A DNA stretch of 64,000 nucleotides from Dokdonella_A sp040005635. Lineage in GTDB: Bacteria; Pseudomonadota; Gammaproteobacteria; Xanthomonadales; Rhodanobacteraceae. The DNA lies in the NCBI GenBank assembly GCA_040005635.1, contig JBDTYM010000006.1, positions 12,342 through 76,341 on the forward strand, in the 5' to 3' direction. Below are positions 35,610-44,700 of this stretch, one piece after another. Under the pieces are notes generated by a model. It did not search any database. It was not told where the DNA came from and was given only the letters and a program-made list of their open reading frames with translations. The position numbers and the translations under genes are program-made. The first letter of the stretch is position 1. Each line of letters begins with the position of its first letter.

Positions 35610-38204
35610 TTAGAACTTGTACTTCACCTGGAAATTGACTTCGCGACCTTCCAGCGGACGCGCCAGGATCACGCCACCGGTGCCGAGCGCACTGCCGAAG
35701 ATGCGCGAGTTGCTCTCGGTCAGACCCAGCTCATCGGTGATGTTGGTGCCCTGCAGACGCAGCTCCCAGTTCGCGCCGATGTCGGCGATGACGCCGAAGT
35801 CCAACGTGTCGTAGGTGCCGAGCTGCTGCAGGCCGGAAATATCCTGCGTATGCGCACCGACGTGCGAGTAGGTCAGGAAACCCGTGAGGTCGCCCCAGCC
35901 CATCGGAATGGTGTAGCCCGGCTGGACGAAGAAGCGGAATTTCGGCTGACGCTGCAACTGCACGCCGTTGATGAACGCGCACTGCGAGTTGCCGAGGATG
36001 TCCGTGTACGGGATGCACGCGTTGTAGTGCGAGTAGTGGCCGTCGAGGTAGTTGCCGGTGAACTGGATCTTGAACCGCTCGATGGGCGTCACGATTGCGG
36101 TGACGTTGACGCCCTTCGAATCGGCGCCGTAGATGGCCTGCGCACCGTTCGGCACGCCGGACGAGTCGCTCGGCTGGTAGATCAGGCCGCTGAACTGCTT
36201 GTGGTACACGCTGATGTCGGTGAACAGCCAGTCGGACTGGTACTTGAAGCCCATTTCGTAATTGCGGATCTTCTGCAGTGGCGGCGTGTTGCCGGTGGTA
36301 TTACCGCGCAGCGAGTTGTCGAAGTCGCCGAAGTGGCCACCCTTGTTGGCGCGGGCGTACACGCTCATGTTGCTGGCCACCTCGTAGTTCGCACCGACCG
36401 TCCATGAGGTATGCGTTTTGTCGTAGTTGGTGACCGCGAACGTGCCGTTGCAGACTGGAACGCTGTTGTTGTACAGCGTCAACGGATTGCCATCCGTATC
36501 GACGTTCGTCAGGTTACACACCCTGTTTGTCGCATCCTCGTTCTCCAGGCGTGCCGAGGCATCGAACAACCAGCGGTCGACGCGCCACGAATCGGACAGG
36601 TAGAACGCCTTGTTGGTCGCGTTGCCGCGCTCGGTGATGTTGTAGCCACCGTTGTCGAGGAAGCCCTGCGGATCGGTCAGCTGGTAGACGTTGCCGTTCT
36701 GCGTGTAGTTGACGATGATCGGCTTCGCGTTCGGCGTGTTGGTCATCAGCATCTGGTTGCCGAGCGCCCACTTGTCGTTGTCGGTGTAGTGAGCGAGGTA
36801 CAGGCCGGCGGTCAGCGTGTTGCCGTCGAAAATCTCCTTGCTCAGACGGAAATCGTTATTGAGATTCTTCAGGTTCTTGTGGATGTACCACCAGCCCTGG
36901 TGGATCACGCTCTGGTTCGGATCGACCGCCGTGCCGTCCTTGTAGTGCGCGTCGACCGGCGTACCGGCCGGCAGCCCGATGGTATCCGAGTCGAGCGGCG
37001 CGCCAGTGGGGCTGCAGAACTGTGGGTTCTGCACGTCGTGGCAGCCATACAGATAGTAGTTGAGCGGCTTCGGATTGCTGCCCGAGAACAGCGCATTGGT
37101 ATCCATGTCGCCGCCGCTGTAGAGGAACTTGTCCGAGATCGTCCAGCCGCCACCGAAGTCGTAGTCGAAGTTGCCGCCGAGGAAGTGCATCTTCGCGCCG
37201 CGGCCATTGGCGAGGTCGGCATTGGTGCCGCCACCCGGATAGCCGGCGAGGAACACGTGCTGGATATCGCGGCCGTTGTAGGTGCTGGTCAACGGATCGA
37301 AACCCGGATACTCGGAGAAGCTGTCGCTGCCTTTTTGCAGCAGCGGAATCGGCGTGATGAACTGGTTCTTGTCGTCGAGGTAGCGCCCGTACAGCATGAA
37401 CGAGCCGTTCGCGAAATCGTGCGTGATGGTCGCGGTGAACTGGCCGCCATCGTCGGCCGGGAAGCCCGGATCGCGCACGCCATCGGACTTGCGATAGAAG
37501 CCTCCGACGCTGCCGTACCAGTCATCGGCGAGCTTGAAGCCATAGAACCCATCGAGCCGCCACAGGCCTTCGGAGCCGTAGGTGACGCCAATGTCGCCGG
37601 ACGGCGTGTCGGTGCCCTGGCGCAGCAGGAAGTTTGCGGTCGCGCCAATCTGGCCGTCGGCGAAGACGACGGACGGACCACCCTGCAGGATTTCGACGCG
37701 CTCGATCGTGTCATCGAGGCGTATCGCCGAGGTCGTCTCGAAGAACGACAGCGTCGGCATGCCGTAGATCGGCGAACCCATCAGCAGTGCGGAGAAATAC
37801 GGCGCATCGCCGCCGCCGGGGAAGCCGGCAATCTCGATGTTCGCGCCGGTCTGGCCGCCGCTGGATTCCGGCCACAAGCCGGGCGCGATCTTCAGCAGAT
37901 CCGCCGTGCTCTTCGGATTCGCCTGCTTGATCTGCTCGAGGTTCGCCGACGTGATCGTATAGCTCGCGTCGATCTTCTTGACGCCGCCGCTGGCCGCGGC
38001 ACCGGTGACGACGATGCCTTCGAGCGACTGCGTATCCTTGCTGGCCGCATCGTCCGCCTTCTTGGCCGGGGCGTCGGCACCGGCGGGCGCCTGCGCCTGT
38101 GCGGGGTCGGTGGCGGTCGCCTCGTCGGCCCACACCGCGTGGGATGCGAGCGCCGCTGCGATGGCGGTGCTGAGTACAACTCTGGACAACGTCTGGCGTT
38201 TCAT
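35610..38204 (-). CDS. TonB-dependent outer-membrane receptor of the alpha-glucoside locus
   Basis: An 864-residue receptor. Signal peptide (cleavage near AVWA), a Pro/Ala-rich linker, a TonB-box-like LEGIVVTGAAASG, plug segments (IDASYTITSANLEQIKQANPKSTADLLKIAPGL, IERVEILQGGPSVVFADGQIGATANFLLRQG) and a barrel ending in REVNFQVKYKF with the terminal Phe typical of outer-membrane beta-barrels. It lies about 90 bases downstream of the GH65-phosphoglucomutase fusion on the same strand and ahead of the terminator at 35538-35575. Context makes an alpha-glucan or alpha-gluco-oligosaccharide its likely ligand (inference). Start at 38204 has a GGGAGGGAAAGG leader. Confidence 0.92.
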   Translation of the reverse strand: MKRQTLSRVVLSTAIAAALASHAVWADEATATDPAQAQAPAGADAPAKKADDAASKDTQSLEGIVVTGAAASGGVKKIDASYTITSANLEQIKQANPKSTADLLKIAPGLWPESSGGQTGANIEIAGFPGGGDAPYFSALLMGSPIYGMPTLSFFETTSAIRLDDTIERVEILQGGPSVVFADGQIGATANFLLRQGTDTPSGDIGVTYGSEGLWRLDGFYGFKLADDWYGSVGGFYRKSDGVRDPGFPADDGGQFTATITHDFANGSFMLYGRYLDDKNQFITPIPLLQKGSDSFSEYPGFDPLTSTYNGRDIQHVFLAGYPGGGTNADLANGRGAKMHFLGGNFDYDFGGGWTISDKFLYSGGDMDTNALFSGSNPKPLNYYLYGCHDVQNPQFCSPTGAPLDSDTIGLPAGTPVDAHYKDGTAVDPNQSVIHQGWWYIHKNLKNLNNDFRLSKEIFDGNTLTAGLYLAHYTDNDKWALGNQMLMTNTPNAKPIIVNYTQNGNVYQLTDPQGFLDNGGYNITERGNATNKAFYLSDSWRVDRWLFDASARLENEDATNRVCNLTNVDTDGNPLTLYNNSVPVCNGTFAVTNYDKTHTSWTVGANYEVASNMSVYARANKGGHFGDFDNSLRGNTTGNTPPLQKIRNYEMGFKYQSDWLFTDISVYHKQFSGLIYQPSDSSGVPNGAQAIYGADSKGVNVTAIVTPIERFKIQFTGNYLDGHYSHYNACIPYTDILGNSQCAFINGVQLQRQPKFRFFVQPGYTIPMGWGDLTGFLTYSHVGAHTQDISGLQQLGTYDTLDFGVIADIGANWELRLQGTNITDELGLTESNSRIFGSALGTGGVILARPLEGREVNFQVKYKF

Positions 38205-38291
38205 ACCTTTCCCTCCCAAGATGGTGGATCGACCTCGTCTGTCTTATCTGCAGCTTGCCGGGCGCAGCGGGTTCGCCATGGCGAGCAACCC

Positions 38292-41200
38292 CTACACCGC
38301 AACCGGCGGTGAAACAAAATCTTCGATTCGAAATCCGGCAAGGCCGGGCAGTACGGCATCCGCCTGCACGAGTGCGACGGCATCGCCAATCCCGAGCGCC
38401 GCCATCCCCGCGGCCTTGATCGCGGCGACGCCGGCCGCCGCGTCCTCGATGCCGAGGCAGTCGCCCGCTGCGACACCGAGTTCATGCGCGACCTTCAGAA
38501 ATATCTCGGGATCGGGCTTGGCGCGCGCGATACGATTGGCGTCGGCGACATAGTCGAACAGTCCGGCAATGCCGAGCCGTTCGAGGATCAACGCCGCATT
38601 CTTGCTGGCCGAAGCGAGTCCAGTGCGCAGGCCGGCCGCGCGTGCGGCGCGCAGCACATCGAGCGCTCCGGGCAGCAACTGCTGCGGTCCGACATCGGAC
38701 AGACCGGCGCGGTAGTAGCCGTTCTTGCGCTCGGCCAGCTCGCGTTTCTCGGCCACGGTGAATACTCGCGTAGCGCGTTCGAGGATGATCTCCAGCGAGG
38801 CATCGCGATCGACGCCTTTCAGGCGTTCGTTGACCTGTTCGTCGAACGGCACGCCGATCTCGTCGGCGAGCCGCTTCCAGGCGATGTAGTGCAGACGCGC
38901 GGTGTCGGTGACGACGCCGTCGAGATCGAAGATCAGCGCCTTGAATGGCTGCGGGAAAACGACGCCGCGTGACGGCTCGGCTTCGCCCGAATACGCCAGC
39001 GGCCGCACGCACGGCGCGTCCACGACGAGGCGGACCCGGCTGCCGTCGTGTTCGATCTCGAGCGCCTCGCCGGCAAGCAGCGTGTAACGCACGCCTGCAG
39101 CATCGACCTTGAGCTGCAAGCGGCGCCCCTGCCAGACCATGCCGAAGCGATAGCCCTGCCAGACCGCCGGGAGGGTGGGCGCGAACGTCAGCCGGCCTGC
39201 AACGATACGCAAGCCGGCGAAACCCCAGACCAGGCCGAGCCAGCTGCCCGCCATCGCGGCCATGTGCACGCCGTGATGCGTATTGCCGTGCAGATCGTCG
39301 AGATCGACGCGCGCGGTATCGAGAAAATAGCGATACGCCTTGTCGGCATAACCGACCTCGCTGGCGAGCACGCAGAACGTCGATGCCGACAGCGTCGAGT
39401 CGTGCACGGTGACGCGTTCGTAGTAGTCGAAATTGCGCCGCTTGCGCTCGCGGTCGATGCCTTCGCCGGCCAGCACGAGCGCGAGCACGACATCCGCCTG
39501 CTTGCACACCTGGTGCCGATAAATCGTCATCGGGTGATAGTGCAGCAGCAGTGGATAGCGATCGGCCGGCGTCGCCTTGAAGTTCCATACCGGCTTGTCG
39601 AGGAAGGTATCGTCCTGCGGGAATACGCCGTAGCGCTCGTCGCTCGGCAGGTACATCGTCTCCGCGGCGAGCGACCAGTCCTCGATTTCCTCGTCGGCCA
39701 GACCAATGCGCGCGCACAGACCGGCGTAACCGGCCGCATGCTCGGCAGCGAACCAGCCGGCCACCTTGACCGCGTGCCGCAGGTGCGCCTGTGCCATGCG
39801 GTTGGTGTAGTAGTTGTTGTCGACCAGTGCCGTGTATTCATCCGGACCGGTCACTTCGTGGATGCAGAACGCACCATTGCGACGGGCGTTGAAATGGCCG
39901 ATGTCGAGCCAGATGCGCGCGGTCTCGAACAGCACTTCGGCCCCGCCCTCGACGAGGAACGCCTGGTCGCCGCTGGCATCGACATACAGGCGTATCGCGT
40001 AGGCGATCGCCGCGTTGATGTGGTACTGCGCCGATCCGCCCGGATAGTAGGCCGAGCATTCGTCGCCACTGATCGTGCGCCAGGCATACAGCGCGCCGCG
40101 CGAGTGATTGAGCTCGCGCGCGTGCGTGCGGGCATGGCCCAGCGTACGCAGCCGGTATTCGAGCATGCCGCGCGCGAGTGCCGGTGCGGTGAGCGCGAGG
40201 ACCGGCAGCACGAAGGCTTCGGTGTCCCAGAAATAATGCCCTTCGTAGCCCTCGCCGGTCAGGCCTTTCGCGGCCGTGCTGGTGCGGCCGCCGCGGCCGG
40301 TGGACTGCAGCACGTGGAACAGGTTGAAACGCAGTGTCTGCTCGATCTGCGCATCGCCATCGATCGCGAGGTCCGCGTCGCGCCAATAGGCTTCGAGTCC
40401 GTCACGCTGGGATTGCGCGATCGCACCGAAACCGAGCGCGTCGGCAGTGGACAGCTCGAGCGCGACTTCGTCGAGCAGGGCCTGCTCGGTTTTCGCGGCG
40501 CCTTGCGTCCACGCGTAGGCGACGAACTTGTCGAGCGCCACGCTGCCGCCAGGCGCGAGCGTGCCGTCGAAGACCTGGCGTGCCGAATCGGCGTCGGTCT
40601 CGCTGGATGCGAGCGCGAGCACGTCGCCATGGATGCGATGGCGCTGCGCGCAGGCAACGGTGATCCCGCTGACCCGGGTGCTCTGCAGCATCGATGCCAC
40701 CTGTGTGTCCGCGCCGACGGCACGCGTCGTCATGCGGTCGCCGGCGCCGGCACCGATGCGCGGATCATCGCCTTGCGCGGTGGCGCGGCGCGCGCCACGG
40801 ATCGAAGACTCGAGCTGGATCGAACCGGCGTAGTCGATCGAAGCGACCCGGAAACGAATGCACAACAACGCCGCATGCGCGAACGGAACGATGCGTTCCG
40901 CCGCGATCTCGATCGTCGCTCCCGCCGATGTGCGCCAGCGCAGGCGGCGCGAGACACTGCCGGCGCACAGATCGAGCGCGCGTTCGAAATCGAGCGCCTC
41001 GCCTTCGTCGAAATTGACGGCCTGCCCGCCCAAGCGGATCGCGATATGCGTGCCATCGGCGACGGGCACGCGCGTATCGGTCGTCTGCGCAAACCCGGAA
41101 TGACGTTCGTGATATTGAATCGAAGAACGCTCCCACACTTCGGCCAGGTAACTGCCGTCGCCAGGCGCGATCTGTTCCTCGAAACTGCTGCGCACGCCGA

Positions 41201-41366
41201 GCGTGCCATTGGCCAGACAATAGATCGCTGCATCATGCGCCGCACGCGCCGGATCGAAGTGGTTCTGCACGACGCGCCACGGGTCCGCAGCCGGCACCTC
41301 CGTGCCCGCAGAGGCGGCCGCTTCGACCGCGCCGACACCGATGCCACCATCGGCGGTCAACGGCAT
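38292..41366 (-). CDS. Fusion of GH65 alpha-glucoside phosphorylase and beta-phosphoglucomutase
   Basis: A 1024-residue cytoplasmic two-enzyme protein. The N-terminal three quarters (about 25-780) form a GH65 phosphorylase of the maltose/trehalose/kojibiose type: FDPARAAHDAAIYCLANGTLGVR near the start, EGHYFWDTEAFVLP near 375, and the catalytic glutamate of HEVTGPDEYTALVDNNYYTN near 510. The C-terminal domain (about 808-1020) is a HAD-family beta-phosphoglucomutase: nucleophile D814 and acid/base D816 in FDLDGVVTDTA, LASASKNAAL and KPDPEIFLK. Phosphorolysis gives beta-glucose-1-phosphate, which the second domain can isomerise to glucose-6-phosphate without releasing it. Start is ATG 41366; GTG 41378 is open and neither has a strong ribosome site. 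No signal peptide. Confidence 0.93.
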   Translation of the reverse strand: MPLTADGGIGVGAVEAAASAGTEVPAADPWRVVQNHFDPARAAHDAAIYCLANGTLGVRSSFEEQIAPGDGSYLAEVWERSSIQYHERHSGFAQTTDTRVPVADGTHIAIRLGGQAVNFDEGEALDFERALDLCAGSVSRRLRWRTSAGATIEIAAERIVPFAHAALLCIRFRVASIDYAGSIQLESSIRGARRATAQGDDPRIGAGAGDRMTTRAVGADTQVASMLQSTRVSGITVACAQRHRIHGDVLALASSETDADSARQVFDGTLAPGGSVALDKFVAYAWTQGAAKTEQALLDEVALELSTADALGFGAIAQSQRDGLEAYWRDADLAIDGDAQIEQTLRFNLFHVLQSTGRGGRTSTAAKGLTGEGYEGHYFWDTEAFVLPVLALTAPALARGMLEYRLRTLGHARTHARELNHSRGALYAWRTISGDECSAYYPGGSAQYHINAAIAYAIRLYVDASGDQAFLVEGGAEVLFETARIWLDIGHFNARRNGAFCIHEVTGPDEYTALVDNNYYTNRMAQAHLRHAVKVAGWFAAEHAAGYAGLCARIGLADEEIEDWSLAAETMYLPSDERYGVFPQDDTFLDKPVWNFKATPADRYPLLLHYHPMTIYRHQVCKQADVVLALVLAGEGIDRERKRRNFDYYERVTVHDSTLSASTFCVLASEVGYADKAYRYFLDTARVDLDDLHGNTHHGVHMAAMAGSWLGLVWGFAGLRIVAGRLTFAPTLPAVWQGYRFGMVWQGRRLQLKVDAAGVRYTLLAGEALEIEHDGSRVRLVVDAPCVRPLAYSGEAEPSRGVVFPQPFKALIFDLDGVVTDTARLHYIAWKRLADEIGVPFDEQVNERLKGVDRDASLEIILERATRVFTVAEKRELAERKNGYYRAGLSDVGPQQLLPGALDVLRAARAAGLRTGLASASKNAALILERLGIAGLFDYVADANRIARAKPDPEIFLKVAHELGVAAGDCLGIEDAAAGVAAIKAAGMAALGIGDAVALVQADAVLPGLAGFRIEDFVSPPVAV

Positions 41367-41510
41367 GCCCGCACGCACTGTCGAAAGTCACGCGTGGGTG
41401 CGGCCTGTGACACCGAATGCATACCGGTGCGATTGCGCATCGATCTTCCCTCCCTTATCTGCGACCGCGCGTGGCTGCCGTTGCCGCCCGCTGCGTGTCG
41501 TTCGGCGCGC

Positions 41511-41554
41511 ACGATAGGCGCGATTGTTACCGATATCAAGATATCGGTAACAAT
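41511..41554 (-). promoter_or_regulatory. LacI-type operator overlapping the promoter of the GH65 fusion
   Basis: A perfect inverted repeat with 15-base arms, ATTGTTACCGATATC (41523-41537) and GATATCGGTAACAAT (41540-41554), around a central AA. On the minus strand TTGATA (41534-41539) could be the -35 box, followed after exactly 17 bases by TATCGT (41511-41516) as the -10 box, so the repressor site would cover the -35 element. It lies 145 bases before the fusion start and downstream of the LacI gene. GTTACCG.. half-sites fit LacI operators by symmetry. The 372-base gap has no other feature. Confidence 0.75.
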
Positions 41555-41738
41555 TAGTTTGAAGCCCATTTGCGGCGGTGCCGCAGCGAGCGTGCCCGGT
41601 AAATTAGAAGAAACGCTCGAAGCTTGGAAAACGCCAGTCGGCGGCGATGGAAAAATGCACAAAGTCGCTACTGCATAGCAGCATCGGTCGGCAGGCGTCG
41701 AACCGAATCTCGATACCGCAGGCGGCCACGCGAAGCCG

Positions 41739-42794
41739 TCAGGTCGAGCGCACCACCAGCGAGGTCGGCAGCGTCTCCGAGCGCGCACGCTTGCCGTCGA
41801 TCAGTTGCAGCAGCTTGCGCGCGAGCAGCACGCCGCCGTCATGCCAGCTCTGATGAATCGAGCTCAGCGGCGGGATGAAACTGGCGCCCAGCGGCGTATC
41901 GTCATAGCCGATCACGGAGATGTCGTCCGGCACCCGCGCGCCGTGCTCGAGCAGCGCGCGGATGGCGCCCATCGCGAGCAGATCGTTGCAGGCGAAGATC
42001 GCATCGACGCGTGCTCCCTTGCCGCGCGCAAGCAACATCTGCGTGGCTTCGGCGCCGGCCGCCATGGTGAACGCGTCGCGGCGCACGACTTCGGTTTCCA
42101 GCCCATGGCGGGCGAGCGCATCGCGAAAACCGGCATAGCGTTCGGCAATCTCCATGTGATCGAGATCGCCGAGGAAGACCGCACGGCGACGTCCGATGGC
42201 GACGAAGCGATCCGCCGCCAGCGCACCGCCCTCGCGATTGTCGCTGCCGACGACAACATGACGATCGCCCGCGCGCCGCGCGCCCCACACCACCATCGGC
42301 AGGCGCCATCGATCGAGCAGGTGCACGGCATCGTCGTGCGCGCCCTGGCCGAGCAGGATCACACCGTCCGCCGCCTGCAGCGCGGGCGTCACCGCCGATT
42401 GTCGCGTCGTCAGCAGTACGCTGTAGCCGACCGAAGTCAGCTCGTGCGAGATGCCGCCGAGAATCTCCAGCGGATACGGGCCCGACAGCGGCCGCGATGC
42501 CGAAGGCGTCATCTCGACGACCACCGCGACGGTATGACTGCGACGCAGGCGCAGATTGCGTGCGCTGACATTGAGCGTGTAACCGTGCTTCGTCGCCAGT
42601 GCGCGAATGCGATCGCGCGTCTGCGCGTTGACCAGATCGCCGTCGCCGAGCGCGCGCGAAATCGTGATCTTCGATACGCCGGCAATCCGCGCGAGATCGG
42701 CCATCGTCATGCGCGAGGCCGACTGCGGCGAAGGCGAGCGCGCCGCGGTTGGACGTTTGGCGATTTTCTTCAAGCGCAACTCCCTCTGACGCAC
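41739..42794 (-). CDS. LacI-family transcriptional repressor of the alpha-glucoside locus
   Basis: A 351-residue regulator. The helix-turn-helix is TMADLARIAGVSKITISRALGDGDLVNAQTRDRIRALATKHGY (about 30-75), with the hinge NVSARNLRLRRSHTVAVVV following. The periplasmic-binding-like core is complete (GSDNREGGALAADRF, RYAGFRDAL, DAIFACNDLLAMGAIRALLEHG, ISVIGYDDTPLGASFIPPLSSI). The annotated start is GTG 42794; a more downstream start, nearer MTMADLAR, would drop a basic 28-residue tail. It is immediately upstream of the operator and the GH65 fusion on the same strand, so it most likely represses them and is induced by an imported alpha-glucoside. Confidence 0.92.
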   Translation of the reverse strand: MRQRELRLKKIAKRPTAARSPSPQSASRMTMADLARIAGVSKITISRALGDGDLVNAQTRDRIRALATKHGYTLNVSARNLRLRRSHTVAVVVEMTPSASRPLSGPYPLEILGGISHELTSVGYSVLLTTRQSAVTPALQAADGVILLGQGAHDDAVHLLDRWRLPMVVWGARRAGDRHVVVGSDNREGGALAADRFVAIGRRRAVFLGDLDHMEIAERYAGFRDALARHGLETEVVRRDAFTMAAGAEATQMLLARGKGARVDAIFACNDLLAMGAIRALLEHGARVPDDISVIGYDDTPLGASFIPPLSSIHQSWHDGGVLLARKLLQLIDGKRARSETLPTSLVVRST

Positions 42795-43050
42795 GCGCCG
42801 AGCCTAGCAGATCATCGAGGCGCGCCGCGCCAGGTTGCATGCATGCCGGCGAACGCGGAGGTCCGCGCTGCCTGCCCCATGGCACAGTCACGTGCAAAGC
42901 CGCGCCGACGCCGGTCGGGTAGACATCGTCCTGCGCAGCCTTGGCAACGAGTGACCTGCCACAGGCTGCTCGCGTCACGCCGCCAACAGCTCGGCGCGCG
43001 CGCGCATCGGAACACCGCTTCGACCCTGCCGACGACCAGCGTGTTCGCGC

Positions 43051-44700
43051 ATGCTGCCCGCGTCGACGCCGGCGTCACTGCCGGCGAAATCGACACGGCC
43101 AACGTCCCACCTCGCGAATCCGCTCCCGCCCGTGATCCCTCAGCGCAACGTCATCGAAACCCTGCCGCCGCGCGCGGCACGCCTGTTGCGCCGCGCGCTG
43201 CAATGGCTGGACGCGCGGGAGTTCGCGCTGGCCGAACGCAGTGTCGCCGAAGCGCTGCTACTGGCACCGGCGCAGCCGGAACTGCTGCGCGTGCAGGCGG
43301 CCGCGCTGCACGCGTTGGGCAACGCCGAACAGGCCTTGCTGCTGCTGCAGCAGGCGCATCGTGCATGGCCCGACGACGCCATCATCCTCAATCAGCTCGG
43401 CTGCGTGCTCGCCGAACGCGGCAACGACGCGGCCGCCGTTGCCACCCTGCGCCGAGCAGCGCGGCTCGCACCCGAGATCGCTGAGATCCGGGTGAATCTC
43501 GCGCATGCCCTGCGATGCACCGACGCCGGACGTCTGCCGGCGCCAGGTGCCCTAGCCTCCTTGCGCGACGTGATCGTGCAGGCCGAACGCCTTGCCGTCG
43601 ACGGCCATATTGAGGCCGCAGTCGCGCATTATCGTGATGTGCTGGCCGACTTCCCGGACTGCGTGGCGGCCTGGAGCGGCCTGATCAACTTGAAGGCGCA
43701 GGCGCCGGATGCGCGCGACCTCGCTGCCCTCGCACGCCTGTACGAACGCGATGATCTCGGCGAGCAGGATCGCAGCACGCTGGGTTTCGCGTACGCGCTC
43801 GCACTCGAAGCGCAGCGATGCCATGCCGATGTCGTGCGCGTGCTCGAAGAAGCGTGTGCGCTGCGCAGGCGCTCGCTCGAGTGGAACGCCGCGACGGCGC
43901 GGCGGATCTCCGGGGCAATCGGCGCGGCATTCGCGGGGAAGCTCACGGCTGCCGCCGATCGCGAACTCGGCCACGAAATCATCTTCATCGTCGGCATGCC
44001 GCGCTCGGGGTCGACCTTGGTCGAACACATCCTCGCCGCACATGCCGAGGTCGAGGGCGCCGGCGAGATTGGCGACCTCGCACAGACCCTGCGCGACGAA
44101 TCCCGGCGTCGTGGCATGCACTTCCCGTCGTGGGTGCCGACGGCGACGGCACCGGATTGGGAGCGGCTCGGGAGCGACTACCTGCAGCGTACGGCGCATT
44201 GGCGCCAATACCGCGCACGCAGCACCGACAAGTCCGCGCTGAACTGGCAACTGCTCGGCGCCGCACACGCCATGCTGCCCGGCGCGCGCATCGTGCACAC
44301 GCAACGCGACCCGCTGGAAACCTGCTGGAGCTGCTACAAGCACGACTTTGGCATCGCGCAACCTTTCAGCTACGACTATGCCGAACTCGCCGCCTGCTGG
44401 AGCGATCACGAACATCTGATGCGGCAATGGCGCGCGCAGTTCGGTGCAGCGATCCACGCCAGCGAGCTGGAGCAATTGATTGAACACCCGCAACAGCGCA
44501 TTCGCGCGCTGCTCGAGCATTGCGGTCTCGCGTTCGATCCCGCCTGCCTGCGCTCGCACGAGACGCGGCGTCGCGTCGTCACCGCAAGCGTCGCACAAGT
44601 GCGACGACCTCTCGCGAAGCCTACAGTGCGTGCGCTCGACTACGGCTCGCTGCTGGCGCCGTTGCAGGTCGCACTCGAGCACGCGGCACGGGACCATTGA
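43051..44700 (+). CDS. TPR-repeat sulfotransferase (convergent copy)
   Basis: A 549-residue protein, or 522 from the alternative GTG 43132; neither start has a clear ribosome site, and the first 27 codons are low-complexity. The N-terminal half is a set of tetratricopeptide repeats (EFALAERSVAEALLLAPAQPELLRVQAAALHALGNAEQALLLLQQAH). The C-terminal half is a sulfotransferase fold: the PAPS 5'-phosphosulfate loop GMPRSGSTLVEHILAAHAEVEGAGE near residue 315, a DKSALNWQLLGAAHAMLPGARIVHTQRDPLETCWSCYKHDF block and HASELEQLIEHPQQRIRALLEHCGL. Likely cytoplasmic. It faces the 46148 gene and overlaps its 3' end by 61 bases. The acceptor is unknown. The 256 bases before it hold no gene. Confidence 0.85.
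   Translation: MLPASTPASLPAKSTRPTSHLANPLPPVIPQRNVIETLPPRAARLLRRALQWLDAREFALAERSVAEALLLAPAQPELLRVQAAALHALGNAEQALLLLQQAHRAWPDDAIILNQLGCVLAERGNDAAAVATLRRAARLAPEIAEIRVNLAHALRCTDAGRLPAPGALASLRDVIVQAERLAVDGHIEAAVAHYRDVLADFPDCVAAWSGLINLKAQAPDARDLAALARLYERDDLGEQDRSTLGFAYALALEAQRCHADVVRVLEEACALRRRSLEWNAATARRISGAIGAAFAGKLTAAADRELGHEIIFIVGMPRSGSTLVEHILAAHAEVEGAGEIGDLAQTLRDESRRRGMHFPSWVPTATAPDWERLGSDYLQRTAHWRQYRARSTDKSALNWQLLGAAHAMLPGARIVHTQRDPLETCWSCYKHDFGIAQPFSYDYAELAACWSDHEHLMRQWRAQFGAAIHASELEQLIEHPQQRIRALLEHCGLAFDPACLRSHETRRRVVTASVAQVRRPLAKPTVRALDYGSLLAPLQVALEHAARDH

Noticed and set aside
39048..41678. An 876-residue plus-strand open frame opposite the GH65 fusion
   Set aside because: An antisense shadow typical of high-GC DNA; no ribosome site or recognisable motif, while the minus strand encodes a clear two-domain enzyme.
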